A model generated the notes under the pieces. It ran no database searches. It was not told the DNA's origin and was given only the letters and a program-made list of their open reading frames with translations. From assembly GCF_001598415.1 (NCBI RefSeq), contig NZ_BCYX01000013.1, positions 1 through 64,000 on the forward strand: 64,000 nucleotides of DNA, read 5' to 3'. The translations under genes and the position numbers were made by a program. This DNA is from Sphingomonas mali NBRC 15500 (GTDB lineage Bacteria; Pseudomonadota; Alphaproteobacteria; Sphingomonadales; Sphingomonadaceae). The first letter of the stretch is position 1, and each line of letters begins with the position of its first letter. Below, one piece after another: positions 17,114 to 27,000 of this stretch.

Positions 17114-18349
17114 ATGCAGAATTTCCCGATCGACGCCGTCCGCTCGCGTTTTCCCGCTTTGTCACGGGAGGTGGAGGGCCAGCCCGCGGTCTATTTCGAC
17201 GCGCCCGGCGGCACGCAGGCCTGTGACACGGCGATCGGTGCGATGGCCGCGCATCTCAGTAAAGGTACCGCCAATGCCGGCGGCGCGTTCGCGACGTCGG
17301 TCGAGACCGACCGCCTGTCCGACGACGCGCATGCGGCGATCGCCGACCTGCTTGGCGCCCGGCCCGAGGAGATCGCGTTCGGGCCCAACATGACGTCCCT
17401 CACCTTCGCTGTCTCGCGTGCGCTTGCCCGCGATTGGCGTGAAGGCGACGAACTCGTCGTCACGCGCCTCGACCATGACGCCAATGTCGCGCCGTGGCTG
17501 CAGGTCGCCGAAGATCGTGGGATGACGGTGCGCTGGCTCGATTTCGATCCGGCGACCGGACGCTGGACGCTCGATGACCTTGCCATGCTGCTGGGGCCGA
17601 AAACTCGGCTGGTGGCGCTAGGCGTCGCCAGCAACGCGCTCGGCACGATTAATCCGATCGCTGAGGCAGTGAAGCTGGTTCGCGCGCGAAGCGACACTTT
17701 TGTCTATGTCGACGCGGTGCAATCGGTTCCCCATTTGGTCACCGACGTGGCCGCGATGGACGCCGACTTCGTCGCCTGCTCGCCGTACAAATTCTTCGGA
17801 CCGCACCAGGGCGTGCTGTGGATGAACCCGCGCCTCGACGAGCTGGTCCGCGCCTATAAGGTCCGCCCTGCCGGGAATGACGGCGCGCATCGCTTCGAGA
17901 CGGGGACGCCGTCGTTCGAGGGCCAGGCCGGAGTGCTGGGTACGGTCTCCTATCTCGAATGGCTGGGCGAACTCGCCGATCCCAGCGCGAACAGCCGGCG
18001 CTCGCGGCTGGTCGCGGCAATGACCGCCGCCACCGCCTATGAGCACGACCTCGGCAACCGTCTGCTCGCCGGGTTCGCGACGATCCCCGGCCTCCGGCTC
18101 TGGGGTCCGCCGACGATGGAGGGGCGCGTCCCGACCTTCTCCTTCACGCTTTTCGGCCATGCCGCGCCGACGATCGCGCACCATCTGGCGAACCGCGGCC
18201 TCTTTGCCTGGGCGGGCCATTTCTATGCGGTCGAAGTCGCCGCCCGGCTCGACCTGGCCGACAAGGGCGGTCTCCTCCGCGTCGGTCTATGCCATTACAA
18301 TACCGCCCAGGAAGTCGATCGGCTGATCGCCGCGTTGACCGAAATCTAG
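17114..18349 (+). CDS. Cysteine desulfurase-like protein (class V aminotransferase)
   Basis: A 411-residue PLP enzyme of the 'cysteine desulfurase-like' subfamily. PLP-binding features are 'YVDAVQSVPHLVTDVAAM' (Asp and Gln contacts) and the Schiff-base Lys in 'ACSPYKFFGPHQG'. The C-terminal 'LRVGLCHYNTAQEVDRLIAAL' block is characteristic of this group. It has no suf/isc neighbours and lacks the obvious mobile Cys loop of IscS, so sulfur donation is uncertain. The ATG at 17114 follows an in-frame TTG; the ATG is chosen. Confidence 0.88.
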   Translation: MQNFPIDAVRSRFPALSREVEGQPAVYFDAPGGTQACDTAIGAMAAHLSKGTANAGGAFATSVETDRLSDDAHAAIADLLGARPEEIAFGPNMTSLTFAVSRALARDWREGDELVVTRLDHDANVAPWLQVAEDRGMTVRWLDFDPATGRWTLDDLAMLLGPKTRLVALGVASNALGTINPIAEAVKLVRARSDTFVYVDAVQSVPHLVTDVAAMDADFVACSPYKFFGPHQGVLWMNPRLDELVRAYKVRPAGNDGAHRFETGTPSFEGQAGVLGTVSYLEWLGELADPSANSRRSRLVAAMTAATAYEHDLGNRLLAGFATIPGLRLWGPPTMEGRVPTFSFTLFGHAAPTIAHHLANRGLFAWAGHFYAVEVAARLDLADKGGLLRVGLCHYNTAQEVDRLIAALTEI

Positions 18350-18417
18350 CGCCCGTCGATGTCGGGTAAATTTACAGGTAACCATCTTCGTTAATCCGAA
18401 ACGACGCATTTCCGCCA

Positions 18418-18435
18418 TTGGCACGGGTTATGCTT
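18418..18435 (+). promoter_or_regulatory. Sigma-54-like motif (GG-N10-GC)
   Basis: TTGGCACGGGTTATGCTT has GG at 18420-18421 and GC at 18432-18433 with exactly 10 bp between, and only one mismatch to the -24/-12 consensus. A start site about 12 bp further on would fall on or just after the ATG at 18440, so a transcript would be leaderless or begin at the internal ATG 18446. This may be chance. Confidence 0.25.
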
Positions 18436-18439
18436 AAAT

Positions 18440-18655
18440 ATGCGCATGTTCGCGAAGATCGCCCGCCTATTCGTCATCAAGACCAAGTTCGAGGCCTTCA
18501 TGGTGATCTATGGCCTGGGCCTGGGCGCGGTCGAGCGCGGGGTCCATTATGTCCAGCAATATCCCGGTTTCGGCGGCTGGATGCTGTTTTCGGTCTGCCC
18601 GATCGCGGTGTTCATGGCCGGCGCGCGGATATTGGATTCGGTCGAACGGAACTGA
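18440..18655 (+). CDS. Small two-TM membrane protein, unknown
   Basis: A 71-residue protein with two predicted membrane segments, around residues 16-35 ('KFEAFMVIYGLGLGAVERG') and 44-64 ('GGWMLFSVCPIAVFMAGAR'), and a short basic N-terminus. Two start codons (18440 and 18446) are possible. I do not recognise a named family. Small proteins of this layout are common in sphingomonads. It lies between the cysteine-desulfurase-like gene and a convergent STAS-like gene and may be expressed alone. Confidence 0.65.
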   Translation: MRMFAKIARLFVIKTKFEAFMVIYGLGLGAVERGVHYVQQYPGFGGWMLFSVCPIAVFMAGARILDSVERN

Positions 18656-18672
18656 CCGGTTCGAACCGCAGA

Positions 18673-19053
18673 CTATCCCAGGAGGTAGGCGAGAGCCTCG
18701 TCTTCGCTGTCGAATAGGCCGATCTCGCGGTCGCCGATCATTCGCCGCACCTGCATCTTGTTCAGCCCATAGCGCGCGATGATCGCCAGCCGCCGAGGCT
18801 TGAGCGGTACCGTATCTGTCGTACGCTGGACCATGGCAACGACGTCGGCGAGCTGCGCATCCAGCGCGCGGGCGTCGATCAGAAAGTTGTGGACGCCCGA
18901 CGGCACGCCAAGCGACCGCACGGCCGCCTGCTCCTCGGCGGCGATACGCTGGACGTCCTCGAGAGTCATAAAGCCTGCCAGCCGGAGGATCACCAGCGAT
19001 CGCGTTGGATCCACCGAGATAGAGTGTCGCGCCTGCTTGCCTGGCGTCGGCAT
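18673..19053 (-). CDS. STAS/SpoIIAA-like small protein
   Basis: A 126-residue protein whose pattern ('RSLVILRLAGFMTLEDVQRI', 'NFLIDARAL', 'PRRLAIIARYG') resembles the SpoIIAA/STAS-like fold of small sphingomonad proteins. It appears soluble with no signal peptide. ATG 19053 lies behind a GGAGTTG site; the TTG one codon earlier is less likely. No partner kinase or sigma factor is adjacent. The role is unknown; the fold usually mediates protein or nucleotide binding. Confidence 0.65.
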   Translation of the reverse strand: MPTPGKQARHSISVDPTRSLVILRLAGFMTLEDVQRIAAEEQAAVRSLGVPSGVHNFLIDARALDAQLADVVAMVQRTTDTVPLKPRRLAIIARYGLNKMQVRRMIGDREIGLFDSEDEALAYLLG

Positions 19054-19112
19054 CAATTCAACTCCGGCATTGGCAGATTACGATATATTGACGCGGATCG
19101 ATCAGCGCCGGT

Positions 19113-20597
19113 CTACCACCAAGCCTCTGGCCGTGCCTTGAACCCGGCGCGCTCCTCGATCGCGAGGCATGCGTCGAGCACGCCTTGTTCGTCGAGCGCC
19201 TTGCCGATCACCTGAAGTCCGAGCGGCAGTCCGGCCTTGTCGAGGCCACCCGGCACCGACATCGCCGGCAGGCCGGCCAGGCTCGACGGCACGGTGAAGA
19301 CGTCGTTCAGATACATCGCGATCGGATCGGCCGACTTCTCGCCCAAAGCGAACGCCGCCGAGGGCGCAGTCGGGGTGAGCAGCAAGTCGCAGGTCTTCCA
19401 CGCCTCGTCGAAGTCGCGTGCGATCAAGGTGCGGACCTTCTGCGCCTGGGTGTAATAAGCGTCGTAGAAGCCAGCCGACAGCACATAGGTGCCGATCAGG
19501 ATGCGGCGCTTTACCTCTGCCCCGAAGCCCGCGGCGCGGGTCGCGGCGTACATTTCCTGGAGGTTCGCGCCCTCGGGCAGCTCGCGCAGGCCGTAGCGAA
19601 CGCCGTCATAGCGCGCGAGGTTGGACGACGCTTCGGCCGGCGCGATGATGTAATAAGCCGGCAGCGCATATTTGGTGTGCGGTAGCGACACCTCGACCAC
19701 TTCGGCACCGGCATCCTTCACCCAGTCGATGCCCTGCTGCCACAGCGCCTCGATCTCTGCGGGCATGCCGTCGACGCGATATTCCTTCGGAATGCCGATG
19801 CGCTTGCCCGCCAGGCTGGCGTTGAGCCCGGCCTCCCATTTGGGCACGTCGAGCTGGAGGCTGGTTGAATCCTTGGCGTCGAACCCGCTCATCGCCTCGA
19901 GCATGATCGCGCAATCGCGCACGTCGCGCGCCATCGGCCCGGCCTGATCCAGGCTCGAGGCGAAGGCGATGATGCCCCAGCGCGAGCAGCGTCCATAGGT
20001 CGGCTTGATGCCGGCGATGCCAGTGAAGGCCGCCGGCTGGCGGATCGAGCCGCCGGTGTCGGTGCCGGTCGCCGCCGGGCACAGCCGCGCCGCGATCGAT
20101 GCCGAGCTGCCGCCCGACGATCCGCCCGGCGCGAGCGGCGCTTTGCCGCCATCGGCGCGCCGCCAGGGCGAGATGACGTTGCCGAAATAGCTGGTCTCGT
20201 TCGACGATCCCATCGCGAACTGGTCCATGTTGAGCTTGCCCAACATGCCCGCGCCCGCATCCCATAATTTCTGGCTGACGGTCGATTCGTATTCGGGCTT
20301 GAACCCTTCGAGAATATGGCTCGCTGCCGCCGACTGCACGCCCTTGGTGCAGAACAGGTCCTTCATGCCGATCGGCACGCCGGCGAGCGGCTTCAGCGTC
20401 TCACCCGCGGCCCGGGCGGCATCGGCTTCCTTGGCCGCCGCGACCGCGTGATCGGGCGTTTCCACCAGGAACGCGTTGAGCTGCTTCGCCTTGCTGACTG
20501 CGACGATGAACGAATCCGCCACCTCGCGCGCCGAAAAGGTACCCGCGCGGACGCCGTCGCGAAGCTCGCGGACGCCGAGATCGGTAATGTCGGTCAT
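19113..20597 (-). CDS. gatA: Asp-tRNA(Asn)/Glu-tRNA(Gln) amidotransferase subunit A
   Basis: Amidase subunit (494 residues) of GatCAB. It releases ammonia from Gln or Asn to convert Glu-tRNA(Gln)/Asp-tRNA(Asn) to the amidated forms. The amidase signature shows Lys in '[14 protein letters not shown]' and the Ser-cis-Ser site in '[15 protein letters not shown]'. The start overlaps the gatC stop (TAATG), so the subunits are coupled. gatB is not in the following sequence within the window and must lie elsewhere, a common split in alphaproteobacteria. Confidence 0.97.
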   Translation of the reverse strand: MTDITDLGVRELRDGVRAGTFSAREVADSFIVAVSKAKQLNAFLVETPDHAVAAAKEADAARAAGETLKPLAGVPIGMKDLFCTKGVQSAAASHILEGFKPEYESTVSQKLWDAGAGMLGKLNMDQFAMGSSNETSYFGNVISPWRRADGGKAPLAPGGSSGGSSASIAARLCPAATGTDTGGSIRQPAAFTGIAGIKPTYGRCSRWGIIAFASSLDQAGPMARDVRDCAIMLEAMSGFDAKDSTSLQLDVPKWEAGLNASLAGKRIGIPKEYRVDGMPAEIEALWQQGIDWVKDAGAEVVEVSLPHTKYALPAYYIIAPAEASSNLARYDGVRYGLRELPEGANLQEMYAATRAAGFGAEVKRRILIGTYVLSAGFYDAYYTQAQKVRTLIARDFDEAWKTCDLLLTPTAPSAAFALGEKSADPIAMYLNDVFTVPSSLAGLPAMSVPGGLDKAGLPLGLQVIGKALDEQGVLDACLAIEERAGFKARPEAWW

Positions 20598-20884
20598 TAT
20601 TCGATCACCTTGGGCACGGTGAAGAAGCCGTGCTCGGCCTGAGGAGCATTGGCCAGCACCGCGTCGCGCTTGCCGCCATCGGTGACGACATCGTCGCGCA
20701 GGCGGAGCGTGTTGGCGATGACCGCGGTCATCGGCTCGACCGACGACGTATCGACTTCGCCCAATTGCTCGATCCAGCCCAGGATGTTGTCGAGTTCGGG
20801 CGCGATCTTCGCGACCTCCTCGTCGGTGATCGCGATGCGAGCGAGGCTCGCGATCTTCTTCACGGTTGCAGCGTCTACGGACAT
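20597..20884 (-). CDS. gatC: Asp-tRNA(Asn)/Glu-tRNA(Gln) amidotransferase subunit C
   Basis: A 95-residue GatC that stabilises the GatA-GatB interface. It is recognised by '[20 protein letters not shown]', '[18 protein letters not shown]' and the C-terminal '[12 protein letters not shown]'. Start is ATG 20884; an upstream in-frame start would add an implausible Arg-rich leader. Its stop overlaps the gatA start by one base. It is divergent from the DUF3089 gene with an 86-bp gap. Confidence 0.96.
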   Translation of the reverse strand: MSVDAATVKKIASLARIAITDEEVAKIAPELDNILGWIEQLGEVDTSSVEPMTAVIANTLRLRDDVVTDGGKRDAVLANAPQAEHGFFTVPKVIE

Positions 20885-20970
20885 GGCCGGGCGGCTAGCA
20901 GAGCGGCCGCTACGATTGCAACCGCCGCGACGATGAGGCACGGGACCCCGACCGCAATCGGAGCGCATTC

Positions 20971-22107
20971 TTGGCCCGCAAATTCGTCTATCTAGTCCTG
21001 TTCCTCATCCTCGTGGCGATCGCAGGTCTGTTCGCATTCCGTCTATATCCGGGCGCGTTGATGAAAGCGGCGCTCGTCCCGAGCGAGAAGTTCGTCGGTG
21101 GCCCGGCTACGCCGATGCAGGCGTACGAGAAGCGCGAATTGTGGTTCTCGCGGCCCGATATCCCCGGCAACCCAGCTTTGTGGACGCCCGCCAGTTTCAA
21201 GCCGGGAGAGAAACCGCCTGTCGCCGTTTTCTTCGTCCACCCCACATCGTACATAGACCGCGCGCACTGGAACGCGCCACTCGATGACGCCCAGGCCAAT
21301 AAAACCGCCGAGGTCTTTCTCCGCGGCCAGGCATCCGCGTTCAACGGGATCGGCGAAGTTTGGGCGCCGCGCTATCGCCAGGCGACCTTCGGCGCATTTC
21401 TGACCAGCAAGTCCGAGGCCCAGAAGGCGCTCGACTTCGCCTATCGCGACGTGCTCGCGTCATTTGACGAATTTCTGAAGGAAGTCGGCCCCGACCGCCC
21501 GATCATCCTCGCTGGCCACAGCCAGGGCGCGCTTCATCTCGAGCGACTGCTACGCGAACGTGTCGCGGGCCAGCCGCTCGCGAAGCGGATCGTCGCGGCC
21601 TATGTCGTCGGCTGGCCGATCTCCAAGACTACCGACCTCCCTGCCCTCGGGTTGCCCGAGTGCAAGACAGCCGAACAGTCCAATTGCATCCTGTCGTGGC
21701 AGAGCTTTGCCGAGCCCGCCGACCCGTCGATGATCACCGATGTCTACGACGCGACCACCGGATTCGACGGCAAGCCACGCAAGGGCACGGACATGGTCTG
21801 CACCAATCCCATCACCGGAACGCCGGACACAGCGGCGAATGGGAAGGCGAATCTTGGAACCTTGATCCCGTCGAAGGATCTGGGCAGCGCAACGCTGGGA
21901 GTGCCTGGCGTCCCCGCCAAATGCATCGGGCGCGGCTTCCTATCGATCGGGGCGCCGGTCAACCTGGGCGGCTATGTCCTGCCCGGGAACAACTACCATG
22001 TGTTCGATTATTCGATGTTCTGGGTGAACGTCAGGAATGACGCCGCGCGGCGGTTCAAGTCCTTCTCGGGCGCCAACCCCGCCCCCGCTGCCGCGATCGC
22101 GCGTTAG
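20971..22107 (+). CDS. DUF3089 family alpha/beta hydrolase, membrane-anchored
   Basis: A 378-residue DUF3089 protein. The first ~20 residues form a membrane anchor or uncleaved signal ('[18 protein letters not shown]'). The core contains '[18 protein letters not shown]', '[16 protein letters not shown]' and the nucleophile elbow G-H-S-Q-G in '[17 protein letters not shown]'. The start is TTG with GGAG seven bases upstream, which decides it; the next ATG (21061) would remove the anchor. Family function is unknown, likely periplasmic lipase or esterase. The downstream ruvX gene starts 9 bp after the stop. Confidence 0.88.
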   Translation: MARKFVYLVLFLILVAIAGLFAFRLYPGALMKAALVPSEKFVGGPATPMQAYEKRELWFSRPDIPGNPALWTPASFKPGEKPPVAVFFVHPTSYIDRAHWNAPLDDAQANKTAEVFLRGQASAFNGIGEVWAPRYRQATFGAFLTSKSEAQKALDFAYRDVLASFDEFLKEVGPDRPIILAGHSQGALHLERLLRERVAGQPLAKRIVAAYVVGWPISKTTDLPALGLPECKTAEQSNCILSWQSFAEPADPSMITDVYDATTGFDGKPRKGTDMVCTNPITGTPDTAANGKANLGTLIPSKDLGSATLGVPGVPAKCIGRGFLSIGAPVNLGGYVLPGNNYHVFDYSMFWVNVRNDAARRFKSFSGANPAPAAAIAR

Positions 22108-22116
22108 GAAGGACCG

Positions 22117-22584
22117 GTGATCACCGAGGATCGCAACGAGTTCCGCAACGCCCTGCCGGACGGCGGCCGCCTGCTCGGACTCGACGTCGGCACCAAGACG
22201 ATCGGCGCGGCCTTGTGCGATGCCGGCTGGAGCTTCGCGAGCCCGGCCGAATTGATCAGGCGCAGCAAATTTACCGCCGACAAAGCGACGCTCGCGGCGT
22301 TGGCCAAGGCGCAATCGGTCAAGGGTATCGTGGTCGGCCTGCCGCTCAACCTCGACGGCACCGATTCGCCGCGGACGCAATCGACCCGGGCATTTGCGCG
22401 CAACATCGCCGATCTCGACCTGCCGATCCTGCTATGGGACGAGCGCTGGTCGACCCAGGCAGTCGAACGCCAGATGATCGCCGAGGATCTGAGCCGCGCC
22501 AAACGCGCCGAACGCGTCGACAAGCTGGCAGCGAGCTACATCCTTCAGGGCGCGATCGACGGACTGGTCGCGGCCCAGCCCTAA
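22117..22584 (+). CDS. ruvX: Holliday junction resolvase-like / pre-16S rRNA nuclease RuvX (YqgF)
   Basis: A 155-residue RNase-H-fold nuclease. Catalytic acidic positions are visible in '[14 protein letters not shown]', '[16 protein letters not shown]' and '[13 protein letters not shown] ... [13 protein letters not shown]'. In E. coli the protein trims the 5' end of 16S rRNA. The GTG start has AGGAAGGA just upstream. The 3' end overlaps the convergent AraC gene by 4 bp. It is probably co-transcribed with the DUF3089 hydrolase. Confidence 0.95.
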   Translation: MITEDRNEFRNALPDGGRLLGLDVGTKTIGAALCDAGWSFASPAELIRRSKFTADKATLAALAKAQSVKGIVVGLPLNLDGTDSPRTQSTRAFARNIADLDLPILLWDERWSTQAVERQMIAEDLSRAKRAERVDKLAASYILQGAIDGLVAAQP

Positions 22585-23483
22585 TCGCCCTGCCCGGCCT
22601 CGTCCCGCTGGACGTGCAGCCCCTGAACCGGGGCACCGATCACGCGATTCCGCTCCTCCAGCGCCCGGCGCAACGCTTCGCGCGGCAAGCGGAAATAAGC
22701 GAGCGGGGTCATGCCCATATAGGCTTTGAAATCGCGGTTGAAATGCGCCTGATCGTAATAGCCGGAGTCGATCAGTTGCCCGAGCGGCTGGTCTAGCTTG
22801 TCACGCACCTTGGCGAGCGTGCGCAGGAAGCGTTGACGGCGCAACAATCGCACCGGCGGGAATCCGAATACGGACGTGCAGACGCGGTGCAGCGTGCGCT
22901 GTTCCATGCCGAGTTGCTCGGCAAGATCGCCGACATGATCGACCGTGCCCGACAGCAATGCGTGCTGCACCTGTAACGCCATCTCGCGATAGGCGCTCTG
23001 CGACGCCGGGCACTCTCCCAGGATCGCATCGAGGATCGCGATCCGCTCGGCGTCGCTGCCCGCTTCCACCAGTCGCGCGTGGATGGCCGGGCCGGATATT
23101 CCCAATTGGCGGTCAAGCGGCACGATGAGATTGGCGAGGTCCGACGCATCGCTGCCGATGAAGGTCAGCCATCCGATCGGAGTGAGCCCCACGCCGAGTG
23201 CCAATCCGCCATCGGTCGTGAAGCGCCGCGCGCGATCGGTCGGCCCGAACAATGTCGCCCGCGGCGGCTCGATCGCGTCCTTGATGCCGCCATCCTCGAA
23301 CCTCCACCTGCCGTTCAGCGCGAATCGGATGTTGGCCCATTCGGGATGCGTGAAATCGTCCAGCGGCCCGGCCGATTCGAGGAAATAATAGGAGGTGACG
23401 AGCGGACGCAGGCCTTCGGAAGGCAGGTAGAAGCGGATTTCCGGCGCGCCGCGCGGCGCCCCGGTCATGGTCGGACCGGTCAT
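22581..23483 (-). CDS. AraC family transcriptional regulator (DUF6597-type N-terminus), paralogue 1
   Basis: A 300-residue regulator. The N-terminal ~150 residues form a DUF6597-like sensing domain ('[17 protein letters not shown]'). The C-terminal ~100 residues contain two helix-turn-helix motifs, the second as '[20 protein letters not shown]'. ATG 23483 has AAGGGGA seven bases upstream, which decides the start. It is a tandem paralogue of the next gene upstream (same strand, 150 bp apart). The ligand and targets are unknown. Confidence 0.9.
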   Translation of the reverse strand: MTGPTMTGAPRGAPEIRFYLPSEGLRPLVTSYYFLESAGPLDDFTHPEWANIRFALNGRWRFEDGGIKDAIEPPRATLFGPTDRARRFTTDGGLALGVGLTPIGWLTFIGSDASDLANLIVPLDRQLGISGPAIHARLVEAGSDAERIAILDAILGECPASQSAYREMALQVQHALLSGTVDHVGDLAEQLGMEQRTLHRVCTSVFGFPPVRLLRRQRFLRTLAKVRDKLDQPLGQLIDSGYYDQAHFNRDFKAYMGMTPLAYFRLPREALRRALEERNRVIGAPVQGLHVQRDEAGQGD

Positions 23484-23633
23484 ATCTTCCCCTTGCGTCC
23501 GTTTTGTCCAAAAACGAGCGAAGAGGTAAGCCCCTAAGGATTGATGCAGATCAGGCTGACTCCCCACGAACCGCTGAGTGCCCGGCCCCAGCGTCGTTGC
23601 TGGAGACGGGGACGGGCATCGCGGGCGACTGCG

Positions 23634-24542
23634 TCAGATTCGCTCGCGACTCGACGCTTGGGACGGTTCGCACAGCTCGACGGGATGACGACGACCGTAC
23701 GCACGGCCATTTTCTTCCATCACGCGATCGACAATCTCGTGCGGTGTTCGGAAATAAGCGCGGGGCGTCATTCCCATATATGCTTTGAAGTCGCGGTTGA
23801 AATGCGCCTGATCGTAATAACTCGGATCGATCAGCTGGCCGATTGGCTGATCCCGTCGATCCCGCATCCGGTCAAGCGTCCGCAAGAAGCGCTGGCGGCG
23901 CAACAGGCGGACCGGCGGGAAGCCGAACGCCGAAGTACAAATGCGCAAGAGCCTGCGGTGCTCGATGCCGACTTTCTCGGCCAAATCGGCGACATGTTCT
24001 ATTTTTCCCGACAGGATGGCATCCTGAATCTGGGCCGCGATCGCACAATAAGCGTTCTGTCGCGTCGGTCTGTCGCGCAGGATCGCGTCCAGGATCGCAA
24101 CGCGTTCGGCATCGTCGGAAGCATCCGCGAGGCGCTTCTGAATTTCGAGCCCGGACGGACCCAATTGCCTGCCCAACGGGATGATGAGGTTGGCAAAGTC
24201 CGAAGCTTGCCCACCGATGAGCGTGAGCCAGCCTATCGCCGTAAGCCCGACTCCCATGACCAGGCCCCCATCGGTAGCGAAGCGACGGCCGCGATCGCTG
24301 GGACCGAACAAGGAAGCATTGGAAGGTTCGACCGGGTTCTTGCCGTCGCTGTCGGCGAGCCTCCACGTCCCCTTGATCGCGAAACGGATGTTGGCCTGTT
24401 CGGGCGGCGCAAAGTCTGCCGACGGCCCCATCGATTCGAGAAAATAATAAGACGAGACGAGCGGGCGCAGGTTTTCGGCGGGCGCGTAGACGCGGATGTC
24501 GACAGGACCGTCTTGAGCGCTGATCGCTTGAGTGTTGGACAT
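23634..24542 (-). CDS. AraC family transcriptional regulator (DUF6597-type N-terminus), paralogue 2
   Basis: A 302-residue regulator, similar over its whole length to its downstream neighbour. Both share 'LRPLV(S/T)SYYFLES' and the C-terminal '[19 protein letters not shown]' helix-turn-helix block. This points to a tandem duplication followed by divergence. ATG 24542 is chosen because it aligns with the neighbour's start region. It lies about 120 bp from the divergent pyrB gene. No obvious target operon beyond pyrB is adjacent. Confidence 0.9.
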   Translation of the reverse strand: MSNTQAISAQDGPVDIRVYAPAENLRPLVSSYYFLESMGPSADFAPPEQANIRFAIKGTWRLADSDGKNPVEPSNASLFGPSDRGRRFATDGGLVMGVGLTAIGWLTLIGGQASDFANLIIPLGRQLGPSGLEIQKRLADASDDAERVAILDAILRDRPTRQNAYCAIAAQIQDAILSGKIEHVADLAEKVGIEHRRLLRICTSAFGFPPVRLLRRQRFLRTLDRMRDRRDQPIGQLIDPSYYDQAHFNRDFKAYMGMTPRAYFRTPHEIVDRVMEENGRAYGRRHPVELCEPSQASSRERI

Positions 24543-24664
24543 GCTGCTCCGGAGTCCAAAAGGGTTTGGAAGGAGCGTGCAAGGGAGCCGCAAAAAGCTC
24601 CGCTCGCCATCAGGTAAGTTCCGTACTTGCACCGCCGACGCAGCGGGTCTAGGCGACGCCTTTA

Positions 24665-25654
24665 ATGCACCATTCCGATCATCGTCCCGCAGCCCTTATC
24701 GAGGGCGGCGCCGTCTTCCCGCATGGGCACCTCACCGGTATTTCCGGCCTACAACCTCATGAGATTGCGTTCCTGCTCGACGAAGCGGAGCAATGGGTCG
24801 AGGCGAACCGCAATCGCGCCAAACCCGACAAGCGGCTCGCGGGCCTGACCCTGATCAATGCGTTCTTCGAGAATTCGACACGGACGCTGCTGTCGTTCGA
24901 GATCGCCGGCAAGCGGCTGGGCGCCGATGTCGTCAACATGGCGGTCGCGCAATCGAGCGTGAAGAAGGGCGAGACGCTGATCGACACGGCGATGACGCTC
25001 AACGCTATGCGCGCCGATGTCATCGTCATCCGTCATTCGAGCTCGGGCGCGGTGCGGTTGATCGCCGGCAAGGTCGACTGCCCGGTGCTCAACGCCGGCG
25101 ATGGCAGCCACGAGCATCCGACCCAGGCGCTGCTCGACGCGTTGACGATCCGGCGGCGGCGCGGCAGCATCGCGGGACAGCGCGTGGTGATCTGCGGCGA
25201 TATCCTGCACAGCCGCGTCGCGCGGTCGAACATTCTCACTCTGACGGCGCTCGCTGCAGAGGTTCGCGTGGTGGCGCCGGCAACGCTGATGCCGGCTGCG
25301 ATCGAGCGGATGGGCGTGACGCCTTATGCCGATTTCGACGCCGCGCTCGACGGCGCCGACGTGGTAATGATGCTGCGTCTCCAGAACGAGCGCATGTCGG
25401 GCGCGTTCATTCCCTCCACTCGCGAGTTCCACTTGCGCTACGGCCTGACGCTCGACCGGCTGGCGCTGGCCAAGCCTGACGCGCTGGTGATGCATCCCGG
25501 ACCGATGAACCGCGGCGTCGAGATCGATTCGAACGTCGCCGATCATATCGAGCGCTCGGCGATCACCGAGCAAGTCGAGATGGGGGTCGCCGTGCGGATG
25601 GCCTGTCTGGATGTGCTGACCCGGCGAGCGCGCAAGGTGGAGGGCTGGGCATGA
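24665..25654 (+). CDS. pyrB: Aspartate carbamoyltransferase catalytic subunit
   Basis: Forms N-carbamoyl-L-aspartate from carbamoyl phosphate and aspartate, the committed step of pyrimidine synthesis. The protein is 329 residues. The carbamoyl-phosphate loop is '[20 protein letters not shown]', with '[11 protein letters not shown]'-like ([11 protein letters not shown]) and 'MLRLQNERM' blocks. No pyrI regulatory subunit follows. Instead pyrB is coupled by an ATGA overlap to a dihydroorotase-like gene that lacks metal ligands, as in class A ATCase dodecamers of pseudomonads. Confidence 0.97.
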   Translation: MHHSDHRPAALIEGGAVFPHGHLTGISGLQPHEIAFLLDEAEQWVEANRNRAKPDKRLAGLTLINAFFENSTRTLLSFEIAGKRLGADVVNMAVAQSSVKKGETLIDTAMTLNAMRADVIVIRHSSSGAVRLIAGKVDCPVLNAGDGSHEHPTQALLDALTIRRRRGSIAGQRVVICGDILHSRVARSNILTLTALAAEVRVVAPATLMPAAIERMGVTPYADFDAALDGADVVMMLRLQNERMSGAFIPSTREFHLRYGLTLDRLALAKPDALVMHPGPMNRGVEIDSNVADHIERSAITEQVEMGVAVRMACLDVLTRRARKVEGWA

Positions 25655-26847
25655 CCGCGCTCCGCTTCGTCAACGCCCGGATCGTGCGCCCCGGCGGGGT
25701 TGCGGAAGGCGAACTGCACGTCATCGGCGACCGCATCGTCGACAACGCGCCCGATGCTGAGACCGTGGATTGCGGCGGCAAGCTGCTCGCGCCGGGGATC
25801 GTCGATCTCGGCGTATTCGCGATCGACCGTGAGGCATTCCGTGCCGGCGGCATCGTCCGCGTCGGGCTGATGCCCGATCAGTCGCCGGTGCTTGATGGCC
25901 CCGGTATCGTCCAGCGCTCGTCGCTGGTCGGCAAGCCATTATTATGGATCCACCCGATCGCGGCGGCGACCAAAGGCCTGCTCGGCACCGACTTGGCCGA
26001 AATGGCGATCATGAAGGGGGCCGGCGCGAAAGCGGTCGGCACCGGGCGGCACTGGATCGCCGACTCGGGCGTGATGCGCAAGGCGCTGGCCTATGCGCGC
26101 GACCTCGATCTGACCGTGATTGCGCATGCAGAGGACGCCGGCCTGACCGGCAATGCGGTCGCGACCGAAAGCGAGACAGCAACCCGGCTCGGCCTGCCCG
26201 CCGCGCCGGCGGTGGCCGAGGCTTTGGCCGTCGCGCGCGATATCGCGCTGGCCGAGGATACCGGCGCGCGGCTGCATTTCCGTCAGGTCACTACGGCCGC
26301 GGGTTTCGAGCTCGTTCGGGCGGCCAAACGTCGCGGCGTCCAGGTGACGTGCGGGATCACCCCTGCCCACCTACTGTTGTCCGACAATGCGATGAGCGAT
26401 TTCCGGACCTTCGCGCATCTGTCACCACCTCTGCGATCCGAAGACGATCGCAAGGCAGCGCTGGCGGCGGTGGCGGACGGTACGATCGACGTGCTGTGCT
26501 CGGGCCATGACCCGCGCGGGCCCGAGGAAAAGCGCCTGCCTTTCGCCGACGCGTCTCCCGGAGCATCGAGTGCGGAGACCTTGCTCGCGCTCGGGCTGGG
26601 GCTCGACTTGCCGATCGAGCGATTGTTCGCGATGCTCGCGGTCAATCCAGCCAGGGTGCTGGGCGTCGATACGGGCAGGCTGATGCCCGGCCAGCCTGCC
26701 GACCTGATGCTGCTCGATCCGCAAGCATCCTGGCAGATTCGCGGCGAGGCCATGAAAGCGAGGGCCGGCAACACGCCTTTCGACGGGCTACCGACCCAAG
26801 GAAAAGTGCTCCGCCTGTGGAAGGGCGGGAAAGAGATTAGCGCTTAA
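25651..26847 (+). CDS. pyrX: Dihydroorotase-like protein lacking metal ligands (non-catalytic PyrC', ATCase partner)
   Basis: A 398-residue amidohydrolase-fold protein related to type I dihydroorotase. The invariant metal-binding D-x-H-x-H reads D52-L-G54-V-F56 here, so both His are lost, and the late acid block is '[11 protein letters not shown]'. By analogy with pseudomonad PyrC' this is a structural partner needed to assemble aspartate carbamoyltransferase, not an active dihydroorotase. The 4-bp ATGA overlap with pyrB supports this. A true pyrC should be elsewhere. The symbol pyrX is used for such pseudoenzymes. Confidence 0.88.
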   Translation: MTALRFVNARIVRPGGVAEGELHVIGDRIVDNAPDAETVDCGGKLLAPGIVDLGVFAIDREAFRAGGIVRVGLMPDQSPVLDGPGIVQRSSLVGKPLLWIHPIAAATKGLLGTDLAEMAIMKGAGAKAVGTGRHWIADSGVMRKALAYARDLDLTVIAHAEDAGLTGNAVATESETATRLGLPAAPAVAEALAVARDIALAEDTGARLHFRQVTTAAGFELVRAAKRRGVQVTCGITPAHLLLSDNAMSDFRTFAHLSPPLRSEDDRKAALAAVADGTIDVLCSGHDPRGPEEKRLPFADASPGASSAETLLALGLGLDLPIERLFAMLAVNPARVLGVDTGRLMPGQPADLMLLDPQASWQIRGEAMKARAGNTPFDGLPTQGKVLRLWKGGKEISA

Positions 26848-26853
26848 CAGAAA

Positions 26854-26993
26854 CCCCTCTCCCGCTTGCGGGAGAGGTCGGGTGAGGGTCTTCTTTCTTC
26901 TTCAGGCAACTGGAGGCCAAAAAGAAGTAAGAAGACCCTCACCTTCCCACCGCTTCGCGGCGGGCCCCTCCCTCTCCCGCACGCGGGAGAGGG
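26854..26993. repeat. Branched intergenic repeat, copy 2 (GGGTGAGGG family)
   Basis: Order of hairpins: CTCTCCCGC/GCGGGAGAG; then a 22-bp arm at 26881-26902 pairing with 26922-26943 with a single mismatch; then CCCACCGCTTCGCGGCGGG; then CCCTCTCCCGC/GCGGGAGAGGG. It fills the space between the convergent pyrX and SPOR-TPR genes. It is nearly the same as the copy at 55.7 kb over its arms, while the loop in the middle differs. It is likely a dispersed repeat acting as a bidirectional terminator. Confidence 0.85.
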
Positions 26994-27000
26994 AAATGCG

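Noticed and set aside
26854..26993. CRISPR array
   Set aside because: The repeats are inverted arms of one structure, not regularly spaced direct repeats; no cas genes in the window.
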